This document shows, in pieces, positions 37,705 to 59,227 of a stretch of DNA of 64,000 bases. The stretch is taken from contig PJRA01000313.1 of assembly GCA_016987375.1 (NCBI GenBank), forward strand, positions 2,492,458-2,556,457, read 5' to 3'. The stretch is from Brachionus koreanus. Lineage: Eukaryota; Rotifera; Eurotatoria; Ploima; Brachionidae. The position numbers and the translations under genes are program-made. Position 1 is the stretch's first letter. The number at the start of each line of letters is the position of its first letter. Below the pieces are notes generated by a model that was not told the origin of the DNA, did not search any database, and saw only the letters and a list, made by a program, of their open reading frames with translations.

Positions 37705-39675
37705 ATGAACAAACTAGGACTATTTCTCCTACTGGTGCTAAGCATCAGTTCTTATTTGAACGCCCAGAAAGACGAGAAAAAAGAAAGTTATGGAACAGTG
37801 ATAGGTATCGATCTCGGTACCACATACTCATGTGTTGGTGTAGTCAAGAATGGCCGAGTAGAGATAATCGCCAACGATCAAGGTAACCGTATAACTCCAT
37901 CATATGTAGCGTTTACCAGCGATGGCGAACGTTTGATCGGTGATGCGGCCAAAAATCAGCTCACCTCAAACCCAGAGAACACCATTTTCGATGCCAAACG
38001 TCTAATTGGTCGCGAGTTCAAAGACTCGTCTGTCCAAGGCGACATGAAATACTGGCCATTTAAAGTAGTGGACAAAAACAACAAGCCACACATCAAAGTT
38101 AAGTCAGCCGATGAGGAAAAACTGTTCGCTGCTGAAGAAGTATCTGCCATGGTCTTGGGAAAAATGAAAGAAATTGCCGAGGCTTATTTGGGCAAAAAAG
38201 TTACTCATGCAGTTGTCACTGTACCAGCTTATTTCAACGATGCTCAACGTCAAGCAACCAAAGACGCTGGAACAATTGCTGGCATGACTGTCATGAGAAT
38301 AATCAACGAACCAACCGCTGCCGCTATTGCCTACGGCTTGGACAAAAAAGAAGGCGAAAAGAACATATTGGTATTTGATTTGGGTGGTGGTACTTTTGAC
38401 GTATCCCTATTGACTATTGACAATGGTGTATTTGAAGTAGTTGCTACTAATGGTGACACTCATTTGGGTGGCGAGGACTTTGACAATCGTGTTATGGAAC
38501 ATTTCATTAAATTGTTTAAAAAGAAAACTGGTAAAGACATTAGAAAAGATAATAGAGCTGTGCAAAAGTTGCGTCGTGAAGTTGAAAAAGCCAAACGTAC
38601 TTTGTCCACTCAATTCGATACACGAATTGAAATCGAATCATTTTTTGATGGCGAAGACTTTTCTGAAACATTTACCCGAGCTCGTTTTGAAGAGTTGAAC
38701 ATGGACTTGTTCCGTAACACACTCAAGCCTGTGCAAAAAGTACTAGAAGATGCTGGACTTAAAAAAACTGAAATTGATGAAATAGTTCTTGTTGGTGGTT
38801 CAACTAGAATTCCAAAAATTCAACAATTAGTCAAGGAGTATTTTGATGGCAAAGAGCCGAGTAGAGGCATTAATCCAGATGAAGCTGTGGCCTATGGCGC
38901 TGCTGTTCAAGGCGGTGTGTTGTCAGGCGAAGATGTCGGAGGAGAAGTTGTACTACTTGACGTTAATCCATTAACTATGGGCATTGAGACAGTCGGAGGA
39001 ATGATGACAAAATTGATTGCAAGAAACACTGTCATACCAACCAAAAAATCACAAGTTTTCTCAACTGCTGCCGATAACCAGCCAACTGTGACCATTCAAG
39101 TGTTCGAAGGTGAACGTCCAATGACCAAAGACAACCATTTGTTGGGCAAATTTGATTTGACTGGTATACCACCAGCTCCAAGAGGAGTACCTCAAATCGA
39201 GGTTACTTTTGAGATCGATGTAAATGGTATTTTGAAAGTAACTGCTGAAGACAAAGGCACTGGCAACAAGAACAACATTGTTATTAACAATAATCAGAAT
39301 AGATTGTCACCAGAAGAAATCGAGAGAATGATTAAAGATGCAGAGAAATTTGCTGACGAAGACAAAAAAGTGAAGGAAAAAGTTGAGGCCAAGAACGAGC
39401 TCGAGTCCTATGCCTACTCTTTGAAGAATCAGATAAGTGACAAGGAAAAATTGGGCGGAAAATTGTCAGATGAAGAAAAAGAGACCATTCAGAATGCTGT
39501 CGAGGAGAGAATCAAATGGCTCGAATCGAATCCAAATGCTGAAGTAGAAGAATACAAGGAACAAAAGAAAGAATTAGAGGAAATTGTTAATCCGATCATG
39601 ACCAAGTTTTATCAACAAACCGGTGGTGAAAATGCCGGTCCAAGCGGTGAGCCAGAAGATAAGGATGAATTGTAA
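37705..39675 (+). CDS. HSPA5: ER Hsp70 chaperone BiP/GRP78
   Basis: ATP-driven chaperone of the ER lumen that binds unfolded secretory proteins and gates stress signalling. The uninterrupted ORF of 656 residues is the usual BiP length. A signal peptide spans residues 1 to about 20. The nucleotide-binding domain has the phosphate loop GIDLGTTYS (about 34-42) and DLGGGTFD (225-232). The hydrophobic linker [12 protein letters not shown] leads to the substrate-binding domain. The C-terminus is KDEL, the ER retrieval signal. Codon usage has more G and C than its surroundings, as expected for a highly expressed gene. A pyrimidine-rich AG lies 7 nt before the ATG, suggesting a spliced 5' UTR or a leader-addition site. 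It is the only copy in this window and is fully intact. Confidence 0.98.
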   Translation: MNKLGLFLLLVLSISSYLNAQKDEKKESYGTVIGIDLGTTYSCVGVVKNGRVEIIANDQGNRITPSYVAFTSDGERLIGDAAKNQLTSNPENTIFDAKRLIGREFKDSSVQGDMKYWPFKVVDKNNKPHIKVKSADEEKLFAAEEVSAMVLGKMKEIAEAYLGKKVTHAVVTVPAYFNDAQRQATKDAGTIAGMTVMRIINEPTAAAIAYGLDKKEGEKNILVFDLGGGTFDVSLLTIDNGVFEVVATNGDTHLGGEDFDNRVMEHFIKLFKKKTGKDIRKDNRAVQKLRREVEKAKRTLSTQFDTRIEIESFFDGEDFSETFTRARFEELNMDLFRNTLKPVQKVLEDAGLKKTEIDEIVLVGGSTRIPKIQQLVKEYFDGKEPSRGINPDEAVAYGAAVQGGVLSGEDVGGEVVLLDVNPLTMGIETVGGMMTKLIARNTVIPTKKSQVFSTAADNQPTVTIQVFEGERPMTKDNHLLGKFDLTGIPPAPRGVPQIEVTFEIDVNGILKVTAEDKGTGNKNNIVINNNQNRLSPEEIERMIKDAEKFADEDKKVKEKVEAKNELESYAYSLKNQISDKEKLGGKLSDEEKETIQNAVEERIKWLESNPNAEVEEYKEQKKELEEIVNPIMTKFYQQTGGENAGPSGEPEDKDEL

Positions 39676-40439
39676 ACCCAATCAAACTCAATTATTTTCT
39701 TTTCTTTTTTTTTGTTCATGTACTGTCTGTTTGTTACATTAAAAACAAAGATTTTAACTTTTAGTTGAAATCAATTTAGATGATTTCAAATATTTATTTC
39801 TATAATTACAAATTTTGTTTAAACGACTCGTTTTTAAAATTTTGTTTTCATTGTTTTTAATTTAAAATCGTCAAATAAAATTTAGATTGACAATTTTTTT
39901 TCCTTTAAAAACATAAAAACATTTTTTTTCCTTTATATAACAAGTATTATAGTTTATTTAGGTAATACAGTTAGAAAATTAACTTAAAAGATACAAAATA
40001 GTTTTTGTTTTGTTCACTATTTATTTGTAGTTGTTGAATCATCAAGGATACTGCATAAACTCAAACTTTGATGAAAAAATACTTACATAACGCCATTGAA
40101 ATCAAAAGTATGTGATTTTAAAATAATCTCTTTTAAATAGTTCAAGTTTATTCATAAAAAAAACATATAAACTGACCTTCTTATATTTTTATTTTAATCT
40201 ACAAATTATTCATTTTATAATTTTTTTCTTTTTTCTGTGATTTTTTTCATGGCCCAAGAATTTTATGAAAAAAAAAATTTGTCAATAATAATGAAATATA
40301 TATTTTTATTGTTATTTCAGTGTGTTATGTATTTATTTTGTTCATGTTTTTGTTCATGTTTGTACATAACTTTATTCAAGTCTGTTTGTTTTGAGTATTA
40401 TTTCTAAACTATTTGTGCTCTCTTATAGTCTTTTTTAAA
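39676..40439. other. 3' flank of BiP, AT-rich
   Basis: 3' UTR and intergenic DNA with long T and A runs; no gene recognised. Confidence 0.5.
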
Positions 40440-40805
40440 CAGTCCATCCACTTTATTTCTAGTCTTCTTCTTTAACGCTTTCCAGTTTCAATATCATCGA
40501 AAATGACTATCTTTGGCACCAACTGTTCACCATTAGTCTCACGTGACCGACCCATCTTAGTCTTATCATTCTGATGCTTTCTCTAATCTACTGCCGTTTT
40601 TGTTCAGTTATTTACAGTAAACATCTCATGTGAAAAACACTGATTTTTTGGTAATCATTTTCATTACATGTCCATGTCTCAGCACCATAGAGAGTTGCTG
40701 TCAATACAATGGCAAAATAGATCTTCCTCTTAGTTCTAAAACTTATTTCTAGTCGGGCCAAAATTGAATTTAGGTACTGGAATCTGTATGACCTCAGCCA
40801 CAAAA
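40440..40805 (-). mobile_element. LINE C-terminal fragment
   Basis: The minus strand encodes the typical post-RT thumb segment of non-LTR elements: RTKRKIYFAIVLTATLYGAETW and NDYQKISVFHMRCL (40803-40612), then in another frame a RWVGHV-like block. It has no RT catalytic part, no ends and is frameshifted. It may be the detached 3' portion of an element like the fragments at 35.6-36.2 kb. Confidence 0.65.
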
Positions 40806-47281
<6,476 letters not shown>

Positions 47282-48290
47282 ACCGCAATCAACGAACATG
47301 AACAAATTTTAAAAATCCGAGTTTCTTTATTTTTAAACAAAATGATTTCATTAAAAAATTTTTTTTTATTTATTAAATTAGCTGAATTAAATATGCGTTA
47401 AATTTTCGAAATAAAAGTTAATTGTACCATAATTAATCCAGAAACGAAGCGGACTCCGTTATTCCAGCCATTTAGCAAACATCATTGGTGCTTGAAATAA
47501 TCAAATTTAATTTGATAATATTTGTTATTGTAATCGTTCTTGATTTAGAATAAAATTAAATTAGGAAAATTTATTACTAATCTCATTGTCTCTTTAGATA
47601 GACATCATTATCTTGAAAATTTTAGTTTGAAAAATGAGTTTTCCTCTAAATCAAAGAATGAATATAAGTTTTTTTTTTTCTTTTGTTCTTCTTAATCAGT
47701 TGTTTATATAAATATCAAGAATATTTATCAAAAATTCTTCTATATATTATTTTTTTGTAAATTGATCAAGTTTGAGAAAATATTTTAAATATTTCTGTAA
47801 TTTTTAAATATTTTGAAATAAATTAATGAATGAAAATTATTAAACAATCTTATTAATTTTCTTTTTTTTTTTTGTTAATTTTCAATTTACTTAAATATTT
47901 ATTTCAGTTAAATTTAGTTTTAAATAAATATAAATGGCACAGTTAGTGACATACACCGTTTTTTACAGTACGTTGATTGTGAATTGTTTTATTTATGTAT
48001 ATTTTTTTTAAATTTAATAAAATGATTAAACGAATAAGAAAAAAAAACTTAAAAAAAAATCATTAAAAAAAAGGTCTTAAGCGGAATCTATTTTGATGGT
48101 GTTTTTTGTTGTTTTACATCTTCTCATAGCCATTTTGTTTTGTTTATCGATAATTTTGTTCATTTAAGAACTTTATCTTCTGTAGATGGCCTAGTTAATA
48201 TGTAGAGTTCTTGTTTGTCAAAGTCATCTTATCTCAGAGTTCGTTAGCATTTTTGTACTATGGTGTTTAAACCCGAATAGAGATTTAGAG
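47282..48290. other. AT-rich intergenic DNA after ARF6
   Basis: No gene recognised. Contains long homopolymer runs only. Confidence 0.5.
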
Positions 48291-48460
48291 CAGTAAAAAT
48301 TTTTACCGCATTCACTCGTTCGATATTGCAGCCTCACAATCGGAAACACAACTTTGGCGCAGACTAAAAACACCATCTCGCCCATGTTAAAACATTCTTA
48401 ACTTACAACCCATTCGTCAAAGTTGTGTTTCGAGTTTTGGATCGCGTTTTAAGTAAAGTT
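48291..48460. repeat. Second copy of the 28.4 kb inverted-repeat family
   Basis: 48322-48390 matches the left arm of the element at 28392-28851, sharing ATATTGCAGCCTCA, AAACACAACTTTGGCG and ACACCATCTCGCCCATGTTAA. A partial inverted match to its CAAAGTTGTGTTTC stretch lies at 48418-48431. A short perfect inverted repeat, GTAAAAATTTTTAC, sits at its left boundary (48293-48306). The copy is incomplete on the right. Confidence 0.6.
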
Positions 48461-48479
48461 TTTTAATTTAATGCAGCAT

Positions 48480-49790
48480 TAGAGAGTTTCTGTCAAAATT
48501 AACTAATATGATAAATAATTATAAGGCCAGCCAGCAATTTAGAAGCTCTTCTGAGACACATTGATTCGATACACTCGTTTGCATCTTGGATGTTAAAAAA
48601 TTTCTTATTTTTAATAACAATCATTTTTATCATTCTGTTCTGGACGCTTTTAATATGCGCTTTAGTTTCGCAAGACCTGACATCAAAATTGAACTGTTAT
48701 AATCAAGGTGACTAATATATATATACTTTTGAAGAAAGTCACTAGAATTTCAGATTTGAGGTCATGTTGTTTGAGCTGTTTGATGAGAAACGAGACACTG
48801 TTCTTGTTTTTTATGATTCTTTTCCACTGTTGACTCCACTAGAGCTTGTTATTAATTTCGAACCCTTATAATTTAGGAATGGTAAAAGCTAAATCAAAAA
48901 TTTCTTTTTTATTTAATCCTAATTTTATTAACTGTTAAAAATTATTTTTCGTAAAGAGACAACACACCGTTGTCAGCTATAGATCTCAATTTTGTCTCAA
49001 ACATCCAACATCAGTGATTGTAAAAAGTTTGAATTAATTTTTTTAAGCATTACTCAAAACTTCGAATCAATTGTTGTTCTGTAATTTCTTGCCAACCTCC
49101 TTCAAAGATATTTTGTGCAAAGATACCCCAAAAGCGCTATATTGTGCTTTCAAGTTTTCGCTGACTTTACACCTTTTCTATTGTTTGCCAATTTTTTGAT
49201 TTTGTAAGTTTTTCTATACTCCATGATGTTGGACGACCATAATTTTTGTTTATTTGTAGACTTTGGCCTTTCTTCCTCTCTTGATTGATTTGGTTATATG
49301 TCGTCTTTCTGCAAATGCATTCCTGGATGAAGTGATCAGCTTTTGAAAGTCACCCTTTTTCAAAAGCGAGTTTTTCAGCACCAGTTAACAATTTTTCCAA
49401 ACAAAAACTTTCTAATAATTATTTCCTTTTCACAAAATTTATTGACCATTGTTACAAATTGAAAAATTTTTAAAGTAAGCTTTGTTACTGATTATTCAAC
49501 ACCCGTTAGAGGTAGGAATCGGCTGCTTCTAAGATTTCACCTTTCAGGAAAAGCTTAATTGGTTTGTCACAGTCTGTGTCGGGAGTGAAGACAATTTTAA
49601 ATTTCTTGGTGTTTAATTTCATCTTGTTTTCTGTACACCACTTATCTACTCCACTAATAATTTTTTGTAGTAGATTACTTTTGGCTTTACCAATTAAATA
49701 ACCTAAGATGTAATCGGCATATTTTTTGATTTTAGCGCTCGATGGTTTAGATAATTGTTGACGTCAGAAATGAAAGTATTTACAAAGTTG
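48480..49790 (-). mobile_element. Decayed LINE relic with altered catalytic box
   Basis: The minus strand reads an RT palm block ending in KIKKYADYILGYLIG with ISGVDKWCTENKMKLNTKK (about 49720-49610), then after a gap the C-terminal block SHLDYNSS / MSGLAKLKRILKASRTE and NRMIKMIVIKNKKFFNIQDA (about 48740-48520). The catalytic YADD is YADY and the frames are broken. The middle (49080-49400) gives unassigned basic sequence that might belong to another element. Element ends are not visible. Confidence 0.6.
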
Positions 49791-49945
49791 AACCTAGAAA
49801 GCTCAAAAGAACGCTATTTTTTGTATTACTTTGTTATTTATATCAATTTATTTTTAAGAAAAAAAGAATAAATATTTATTGATAAATGAATAAAAATTAT
49901 TTTTTAATTTGTAAAAATAAAAGAAAATTAAAAAAGTTAAGATTG

Positions 49946-51478
49946 TTAAAAATTTGTTTCGAATGTTTGACAAAATCCAACGTTTTCTTCGCCTAAATTT
50001 TTCGACCCATGAAAAATGCTTTCGACTGTATTTTTCGTACTACTTGGTTGATTTTGGCCGACTTTTTTTTTCGCTATCGGACTTGTCTTTTTAACTAGAG
50101 GTATTTCCTCATTTTCTGAGTCATAAGCTTTAATTGATTCATTTGTCATTGACCAACGATTAACAAAATTAGAGTTTGCTCTATTTGTCATTGAAATTTG
50201 GCTGTCAAAACTAGTGTCTTTAATTTCTTCATATTTACTACTAGATACAACTTTTTCTTTTGGTACTGGCAAAGATTGTTTCGAATTATTATTGTTTGAA
50301 TTTGAATTTGTGTCAAGCGAATTCTTTCGGGAATTGAATACATTTTTTATTTGAGTTTTTAGCTTAGAAGACTTTGGAAGGTCGCCTTCATTCGAACTAC
50401 TAGGCTCTACAAAATTCATTTTTTCTATATTGATATAAGAACATTGTGGTTGATGGTAGTTAGTCAATAAAGCAGGATTCGATTTGGCCAATTTATCCGC
50501 TTTGATCTCTTGAGTTTGAATTATTTTGAATTTTTTGTTTAGATCACATTCTCCGTCTTCATCCAAGTCAAGTTTGTGTTGCAATATTTTGTCTTTAAGC
50601 AGAGGTTTTTTTAAAGCTAAACTAAGTTAATGAAAAAATATTTCAAATCAAATTAAAAATTGTTATAAAATGATAAAAATTTAAAACGAACCTTTCTATT
50701 AAACTATTGATTAGTCTGTTCATCTTTCTTAATTTCTCATTGTCGAATTTCTTTAAATTTAAAAATTAGTTAAAAAAGCCACAATCAAAATTTTTGTGCC
50801 AACCATCGGATCCATCATGGCCCACACAAAAAATTTATTAAATTCTTGAAGTGAATTTTTATCAAGAACAAAATCATCATTTAAATTGATCAAATGTTCA
50901 ATAAAATCTTCAAATTTTGTTGCAAGTTGTCTTCTATATCCACATTCAAACAAAGCATTTTCTTTGAAAATAAATTATTTAAATTATTTCTATTTTATAA
51001 ATTATTTCTTGATACCAAGATTCTTGGAAACCTCAAAGGCTTTCATGCGAATAACAAATGTTTTGGCCTCTATTCATAAATAATTAGCTGCTGGAGATTA
51101 TTTTCTATTAGATTTACTGTTGTCAGGTAAGTTTTGATACGGGGTGGTTAAAAGAGTTTCCGGTTCATGGTATTCATGAGACTTTTTATGCTTTTTTTGT
51201 ATTGCATCGTTCAATTCCTGAAAAAAAAGAAGATTTACAAACTAATTGATTAGTAACTAGAAAAAAACCTTTGGAATTGATTTACAGGTAAAAAAATGAG
51301 GATCACGTACATTTCGCAACTTGAGTCTTCTAATGTTTCGTTGCAAAAATATAAAAATAATAATGACAATCTTAATAGAAATAGATAAAAATGAATATTT
51401 AAAATAAAATTGAATTACCAATAAACTAAAAAACAATATTGTCACTATGTCAATAATTTTTATAGGTAAATTCATCAT
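49946..51478 (-). CDS. C1orf43: C1orf43/NICE-3 family single-pass membrane protein
   Basis: Seven exons: 51478-51419, 51370-51269, 51217-51118, 51069-51016, 50961-50783, 50750-50692 and 50621-49946, all in frame, 409 residues. The N-terminal TM segment is assembled across intron 1. It is followed by the basic stretch FLQRNIRRLKLR and a DPHFF...SIPKEL block, corresponding to the GPHVPVG..APKDL region of human C1orf43 as I remember it. Later blocks are FVIRMKAFE and, less certainly, NEKLRKMNRLI. The human protein is linked to Golgi and phagocytosis functions, but its biochemical role is unclear. The C-terminal 200 residues are Ser/Asn/Lys-rich and much longer than in vertebrates. Introns are 48-70 nt except intron 5, which is 32 nt as modelled, or 53 nt if exon 5 ends at 50804. 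Confidence 0.75.
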
Positions 51479-51767
51479 CTAAATCAATTTGGCTTTCTTC
51501 GTTATTGATGAAATTGATGAAACATTGAATAGTAAATTTGTAATTTTATTCAATTAGCATAAATCAAATTAAATAATTTTAAATGATTTATGAAAATTTA
51601 TTTAAAAAAATCCAAAATTAAAATTTAATATTTTTTGTTCAAATAAAACCTAACAAAATTTTATACTTAGTTAGTAAAGTAAGACTTGGAAATCAAAAAA
51701 AAAATTGAATTAACAAATAATAACTAAATAAATGAGCTAAGAAAAAATTTAAATTTTTAAAAATAAA

Positions 51768-51780
51768 TAAAAAAAAAAAA
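51768..51780 (-). terminator. Pol III terminator of tRNA-Glu
   Basis: A run of at least ten T on the minus strand starting four bases after the tRNA 3' end, the usual RNA polymerase III stop. Confidence 0.75.
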
Positions 51781-51783
51781 CTT

Positions 51784-51855
51784 TTCCCACACCGGGAATT
51801 GAACCCGGGCCGCCTGCGTGAAAGGCAGGAATCCTAACCACTAGACCATATGGGA
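51784..51855 (-). tRNA. tRNA-Glu (UUC)
   Basis: 72 nt cloverleaf on the minus strand. The acceptor stem TCCCATA pairs with TGTGGGA, with discriminator A at 51784. The D arm has TCTAGTGGTTAGGA (A box), the anticodon arm is CCTGC-CTTTCAC-GCAGG with anticodon TTC, and the T arm has GGTTCAATTCC (B box). There is no intron, CCA is not encoded, and all stems pair, so it should be functional. Confidence 0.97.
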
Positions 51856-52186
51856 ACTGTTTTAATGGAATATTAATAATGCTAAAATACCATGATGACT
51901 TTTTGGCTGTCTTGTTTGATTACTAGTAATTTTTTAAATTAATCTGGACTTGAGAAAATCTTAAAAAAGGACTTTTATTTTAGTAAAATTATTTAAAATT
52001 TTCATTAAATTTTCGAGACATGTTAGATTGTTAGATTTCAAGTTAAAATTTTGATTAATGCAATGCAAAAAAATTTTCTCTCAAGTCTAAGGGTGTATAC
52101 TCATTATTTTAAAAATCATAAGCTGCTTGTTTTTACTAAAAGTTGAAAAAAATAGACTTTGAATTTTAGATTTGAAAATTAAAAAC

Positions 52187-53128
52187 ATGGCAACAAATTT
52201 AGTCATCAATAATATTATTAAGCGTTCATTTTCTTCCTCTAATGTTTTGAGTAAGCACATAAACAGTGTTACTGTTATTGGTAGTGGTTTGATGGGCAGC
52301 GGTATTGCTCAAGTAACTGCCGAGGCTGGTTACAGTGTTTATTTAGTTGACCAAAATGATTCAGCATTGAATAAAGCAATGAAAATAATAGAAACAAGTC
52401 TGACGAGATCGACTAAAAAGAAATTTAATCAGGAACCTGATCATGCCGTTAGATATATAAAGGATACTATGGATAGAATAGTTACATCTACTCAAGTAGA
52501 CTCTGGTGCTGAAAAAGCAGATTTAATTATTGAAGCAATCGTTGAAAATATTCAGGCTAAGCATGATCTTTTTTCAAAATTAGACAAAATTTCACCAAAT
52601 AATACAATTTTTGCCAGCAATACTTCATCGTTACCCATAAGCGAGATTGCTCAAGCTGTTTCAAGAAAGGATAAATTCGGTGGACTGCACTTTTTTAATC
52701 CAGTACCTATGATGAAACTTCTAGAAGTGATCAAAACACATGAGACAAGCGATGCAACATTTAGAACATTGTTAGAATATGGCTTATCCATTGGCAAGAC
52801 TACAGTTGAGTGCAAAGATACTCCAGGATTTATAGTGAATAGACTTTTGGTACCTTACATGTTCGAAGCTGTAAAAATGTTTGAAAGAGGTGATGCTTCT
52901 TTCCAGGATATCGACACTGCTATGAAGTTAGGAGCTGGCTATCCAATGGGACCATTTGAATTAATGGATTATGTTGGATTAGACACTACCAAGTTTATTG
53001 TTGATGGCTGGAAAAAACGATACCCAGATGATTCAACTTTCCAGTCGTCAGTAATTATCGATCAATTAGTAGCTGAAGGACGATTAGGCCGAAAATCTGG
53101 AGAAGGATTTTACAACTACAAAAAATAA
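52187..53128 (+). CDS. HADH: 3-hydroxyacyl-CoA dehydrogenase, mitochondrial (short chain)
   Basis: Catalyses NAD-dependent oxidation of L-3-hydroxyacyl-CoA in mitochondrial beta-oxidation. Intronless, 313 residues from ATG 52187. The N-terminal 20 or so residues (INNIIKRSFSSS) look like a matrix-targeting presequence. The Rossmann GxGxxG is at Gly32-Gly37 (VIGSGLMGSG). The catalytic dyad is visible as GLHFFNPVP with His168 and Glu180 in KLLEVIK. SNTSSLPI and DTPGFIVNRLL are family blocks, and the C-terminal dimerisation domain ends GRKSGEGFYNY. The frame is open 5 codons further upstream only through a TTG, so ATG 52187 is the start; a T-rich AG lies 17 nt before it. Confidence 0.96.
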   Translation: MATNLVINNIIKRSFSSSNVLSKHINSVTVIGSGLMGSGIAQVTAEAGYSVYLVDQNDSALNKAMKIIETSLTRSTKKKFNQEPDHAVRYIKDTMDRIVTSTQVDSGAEKADLIIEAIVENIQAKHDLFSKLDKISPNNTIFASNTSSLPISEIAQAVSRKDKFGGLHFFNPVPMMKLLEVIKTHETSDATFRTLLEYGLSIGKTTVECKDTPGFIVNRLLVPYMFEAVKMFERGDASFQDIDTAMKLGAGYPMGPFELMDYVGLDTTKFIVDGWKKRYPDDSTFQSSVIIDQLVAEGRLGRKSGEGFYNYKK

Positions 53129-55385
53129 ATTTTGAAATTTTAAATATTTAACATTAGCTAAAAATTTAATTTAATTATAGTTTTAAAATGATTTATAAAT
53201 AAACATCTTATTAGACTAATTTAATAATTAAGAAAGATTTTTACAAAAAATTTACTTTTAACCTTTAGTTTTTTAGAATTTTGAAAATTTTTAATTAAAT
53301 TATGAATTGGTTAAGATTAGATGATCACTAATATTTGATAGGTAAAATTTTTCTAAATTAAAGCCCAGATTTGTTTAAAAGTCTTAAATTTTACTTGTTG
53401 GATAAAATTTAATAAGTACAAGTCATGACTTTGTAACTTTAAAGTAATTGTTAATTTATTTAAAGAAATTTATTAAATAAAAAAAAATTATATTTAAAAT
53501 AATTATTTAATTATTATATAATTTCTTGTTTTTTAATTAAAGTTTATTTTAAGTTAATATCTTTATTTAATTAATAATTTTTAAAGAATTTTATTTTTTA
53601 TTTAAATAAAAAAATATTTCTTATACATAATGAATATTCTTTAGAAATCAATCATTTTATCCAAGTCAAAGTCATGACTTTAACTTTTTAATGACCTGTT
53701 GAGACTTTTTTCCTAACTATTGTACAAGTCTGATTAAAGCTTTTTTTCTAATATACTAATTTTAATAAAGTAAAGTTGTTATTTAAATTTTTTTTATTTT
53801 AAAAGCTAGTTATTTAATTTCCAAACAATATGATTACGCAATTACTTTTGTTGAATTAAATATTCATAAATGAACCTTGCAAATGATATTAAATTGATCA
53901 AGATTATTTTTTATCATTTCTATAAATCAATTAATTACTCTTTTATCAATTAGTCATAAATTTTTTCAAATAATTTAAACCTGATAAAATTAATTAAAAA
54001 AAATTCAAATTTTTCTCAAAACAAAAATTCTTGATTCATTCTTGAAAAATAATTTTTCTGAAACTTTAGAAAATTTAAATAATAATTTTTGTTTACAAGG
54101 CTTTAAACCAAAAATACCTTAAAAAACGATTTTCTTGAAATTTTGGGTAAAAAAAAGCGTGTAATTTTTCAATTCATTCAACCCATTCAATAAATATAAT
54201 GGTAAATTTAAACTTAAAAAATTTTCAAAAAATTTATTTAATTAAAAAATAAATTGAGTAGATAAAATTTAATTATATTCTGTAACATTTTGTTTAATTC
54301 CTCGACAAATAGTAGAAAACGAAATTTAGCAAAAATAAAAGTTAAGTTTTGTATGGATTTTGGATGACTATAGAGAAATGAATGCAGTCTTTGTAAATGT
54401 ATAGAACATGCAGATAAAAATAAAGATTAGAAACAACTGGATTTTCATATTTGTTTGAATTATTTCAAAACTGAATTAATCATTTTAGCCTAGATAGATT
54501 ATCTTATAGGTCAATAATTTTATTAGGAACACGTAATTGAATTCTTAATCCCAAACTGGAAATAATCTAGTTTAAATAAAAGATAAACGTTTGTTTATTC
54601 AGAAATTTTTTTAATTATAGGTATTTTCAAAGTGAAGTTAAGTCAATAGAGAAATGCCAAAGTGACCAATAAGCCAACAATGTATCTTTGTAAATGAATT
54701 AAGAATTTGATATTTTTTATCATCATCACATACGCCGAAATTAACGTCGATTTAATCTAAATAACAATAGATGAGAAAAATGAAATAGAGGATACACTTA
54801 AGCTCTTTGTTTCTGTATTGCTTATTTTTTTAAGCCACGTTTTAGTCAACTTGATTCATATTTTGCTTATAAATAGCTTCTCTTTTAGTCACTATTTTAA
54901 GAAACTACTTCCAAGCAATTATTCGTTCAAAGCGATGATTTGAACAACAAAAAAAAGAATCAAGATAAAGATAAAAGCATGCTGTTTTCGAACAAAAGAT
55001 ATTCATTAAGAAATGTTTAAACATTTTCTATAGAATTATTTGTTATAAATTTTCAAGTTAAAAATTAAAAAATTTTCAAATTGATTCGTTCATCATTACA
55101 AAAAACATCTTAAGCTTAAATTTTTTTTTTTAAACTTAAGTTAGAAAAATATTTTGGCTAAAAATCTGACTGCTGAATTTTGAAAAAATTTTGAAACTTT
55201 TCTTCAATGATTATTTAACACGTAAGCAACAAGGATAAACACGAACAAAAATTACTAAATTATGCTTAAAAAATTTCATTTTTTTTATCAACAAAAATAT
55301 GCTACCAAAATTAGGGTGTAATAAAAAGGAACATATTTTATTATTTTGTTCTAATTTGTTTAGATTCTAAATTTAAATCAGCAAA
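53129..55385. other. AT-rich intergenic DNA between HADH and GFAT
   Basis: 2.3 kb with no recognisable gene, RNA or transposon; the distal end must contain the GFAT promoter. A T-rich AG at 55362-55363 may be a splice acceptor just before the GFAT start. Confidence 0.5.
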
Positions 55386-58145
<2,760 letters not shown>

Positions 58146-58790
58146 ATGATAAAAGCATACTTCTTAAGATTCCATGATCTATTTTTTTTACTATAATCTC
58201 TCAATTTTAATATCATTTATTCTAATTCTTAGCCTTTTTTTATTACCAATATTTTTTATAATTTATACTTCGAAATTAATTTAATTGGAATCTATTTAAT
58301 TTTTTTTCAATGTAAGATAAAAAAATACCAAAAAATTCCAAAAATTTTATTCAAATAGAACTTTTTAATCAAATAACAAAATAAATTTTAATCACAATAA
58401 AAAAAATTGATTAAACATGTTTTTTTTTTGTTTTATTTTCCCTCAGTTTATAGTATATCGATGGCCAGATGTACTTTATTACAAATTTTCACTTCCTATT
58501 AAATTAAAATTTTTTTATCAAACCCAGATAAATAAACTTAAAAAGGCCGCATTAATTTTCTTTTTTTTAAATATGATATGGCCCTGTGTTTAAAAAAAAA
58601 TAAAAATAAATTATGACTAAAAATTCAAATTAAAATAAAAATAAAACTTTTATCTATTTGCCTAGCTTTTTTTTGAGTTAAATAGACAATATTTGCCAAT
58701 TGTTTCATTTTAGTGTTATCAAAAATTTTCTATCAAATTCGCGAATTTAGCAAAATAATTAGAAATTAATTTTTTAGAAAAAAATCAACA
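58146..58790. other. GFAT-MOCS2A intergenic DNA
   Basis: GFAT 3' UTR and AT-rich spacer; no gene recognised. Confidence 0.5.
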
Positions 58791-59105
58791 ATGTATACGT
58801 GTCAAGTGGAAGTATTGTTTTTTGGTAAAAGTCGCGACTTGACTAGAGTTGGTCAGACTCAATTAAATATCGACCTACCAGAAATAAAAGCATTTCAATT
58901 ATTTGATTTATTGATTAGAAAGTTTCCACGGTGAGAAAATTCAACAAAAAAAATTATTGATTTAAATTTTTTTAATTAAAGACTAGCAGAAATAAAAAGT
59001 ATTTGTAAGCTATCGGTTAATCAAGAATATGTCGAAATGGAAGATAATTTAAAGTTGAAAAATGGCGATGAAATTGCGGTGATTCCTCCAATTAGTGGTG
59101 GCTAG
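58791..59105 (+). CDS. MOCS2A: Molybdopterin synthase small (sulfur-carrier) subunit
   Basis: Ubiquitin-fold sulfur carrier (MoaD-like) that delivers sulfur as a C-terminal thiocarboxylate to build molybdopterin for the molybdenum cofactor. Exons 58791-58930 and 58982-59105 (51 nt intron) encode 87 residues. The start VEVLFFGKSRDLT and the end GDEIAVIPPISGG are diagnostic; the terminal Gly-Gly is intact. QEYVEMED is the central family block. A T-rich AG lies 13 nt before the ATG. The partner subunit gene starts 122 nt after the stop on the same strand. Confidence 0.95.
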
Positions 59106-59227
59106 AATTAAGAAATACTTTAATAAACTTTCTTAAAATTTATTTTAACTATTTAAATTTGTAATAAAATACAAATATGAATTTAGAAATTATAATAAAA
59201 TTTTATTCAATTATTAATTTTTTTTAG

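Noticed and set aside
52172..52186. Upstream extension of HADH
   Set aside because: The codon at 52172 is TTG; the first ATG at 52187 gives a normal mitochondrial presequence.
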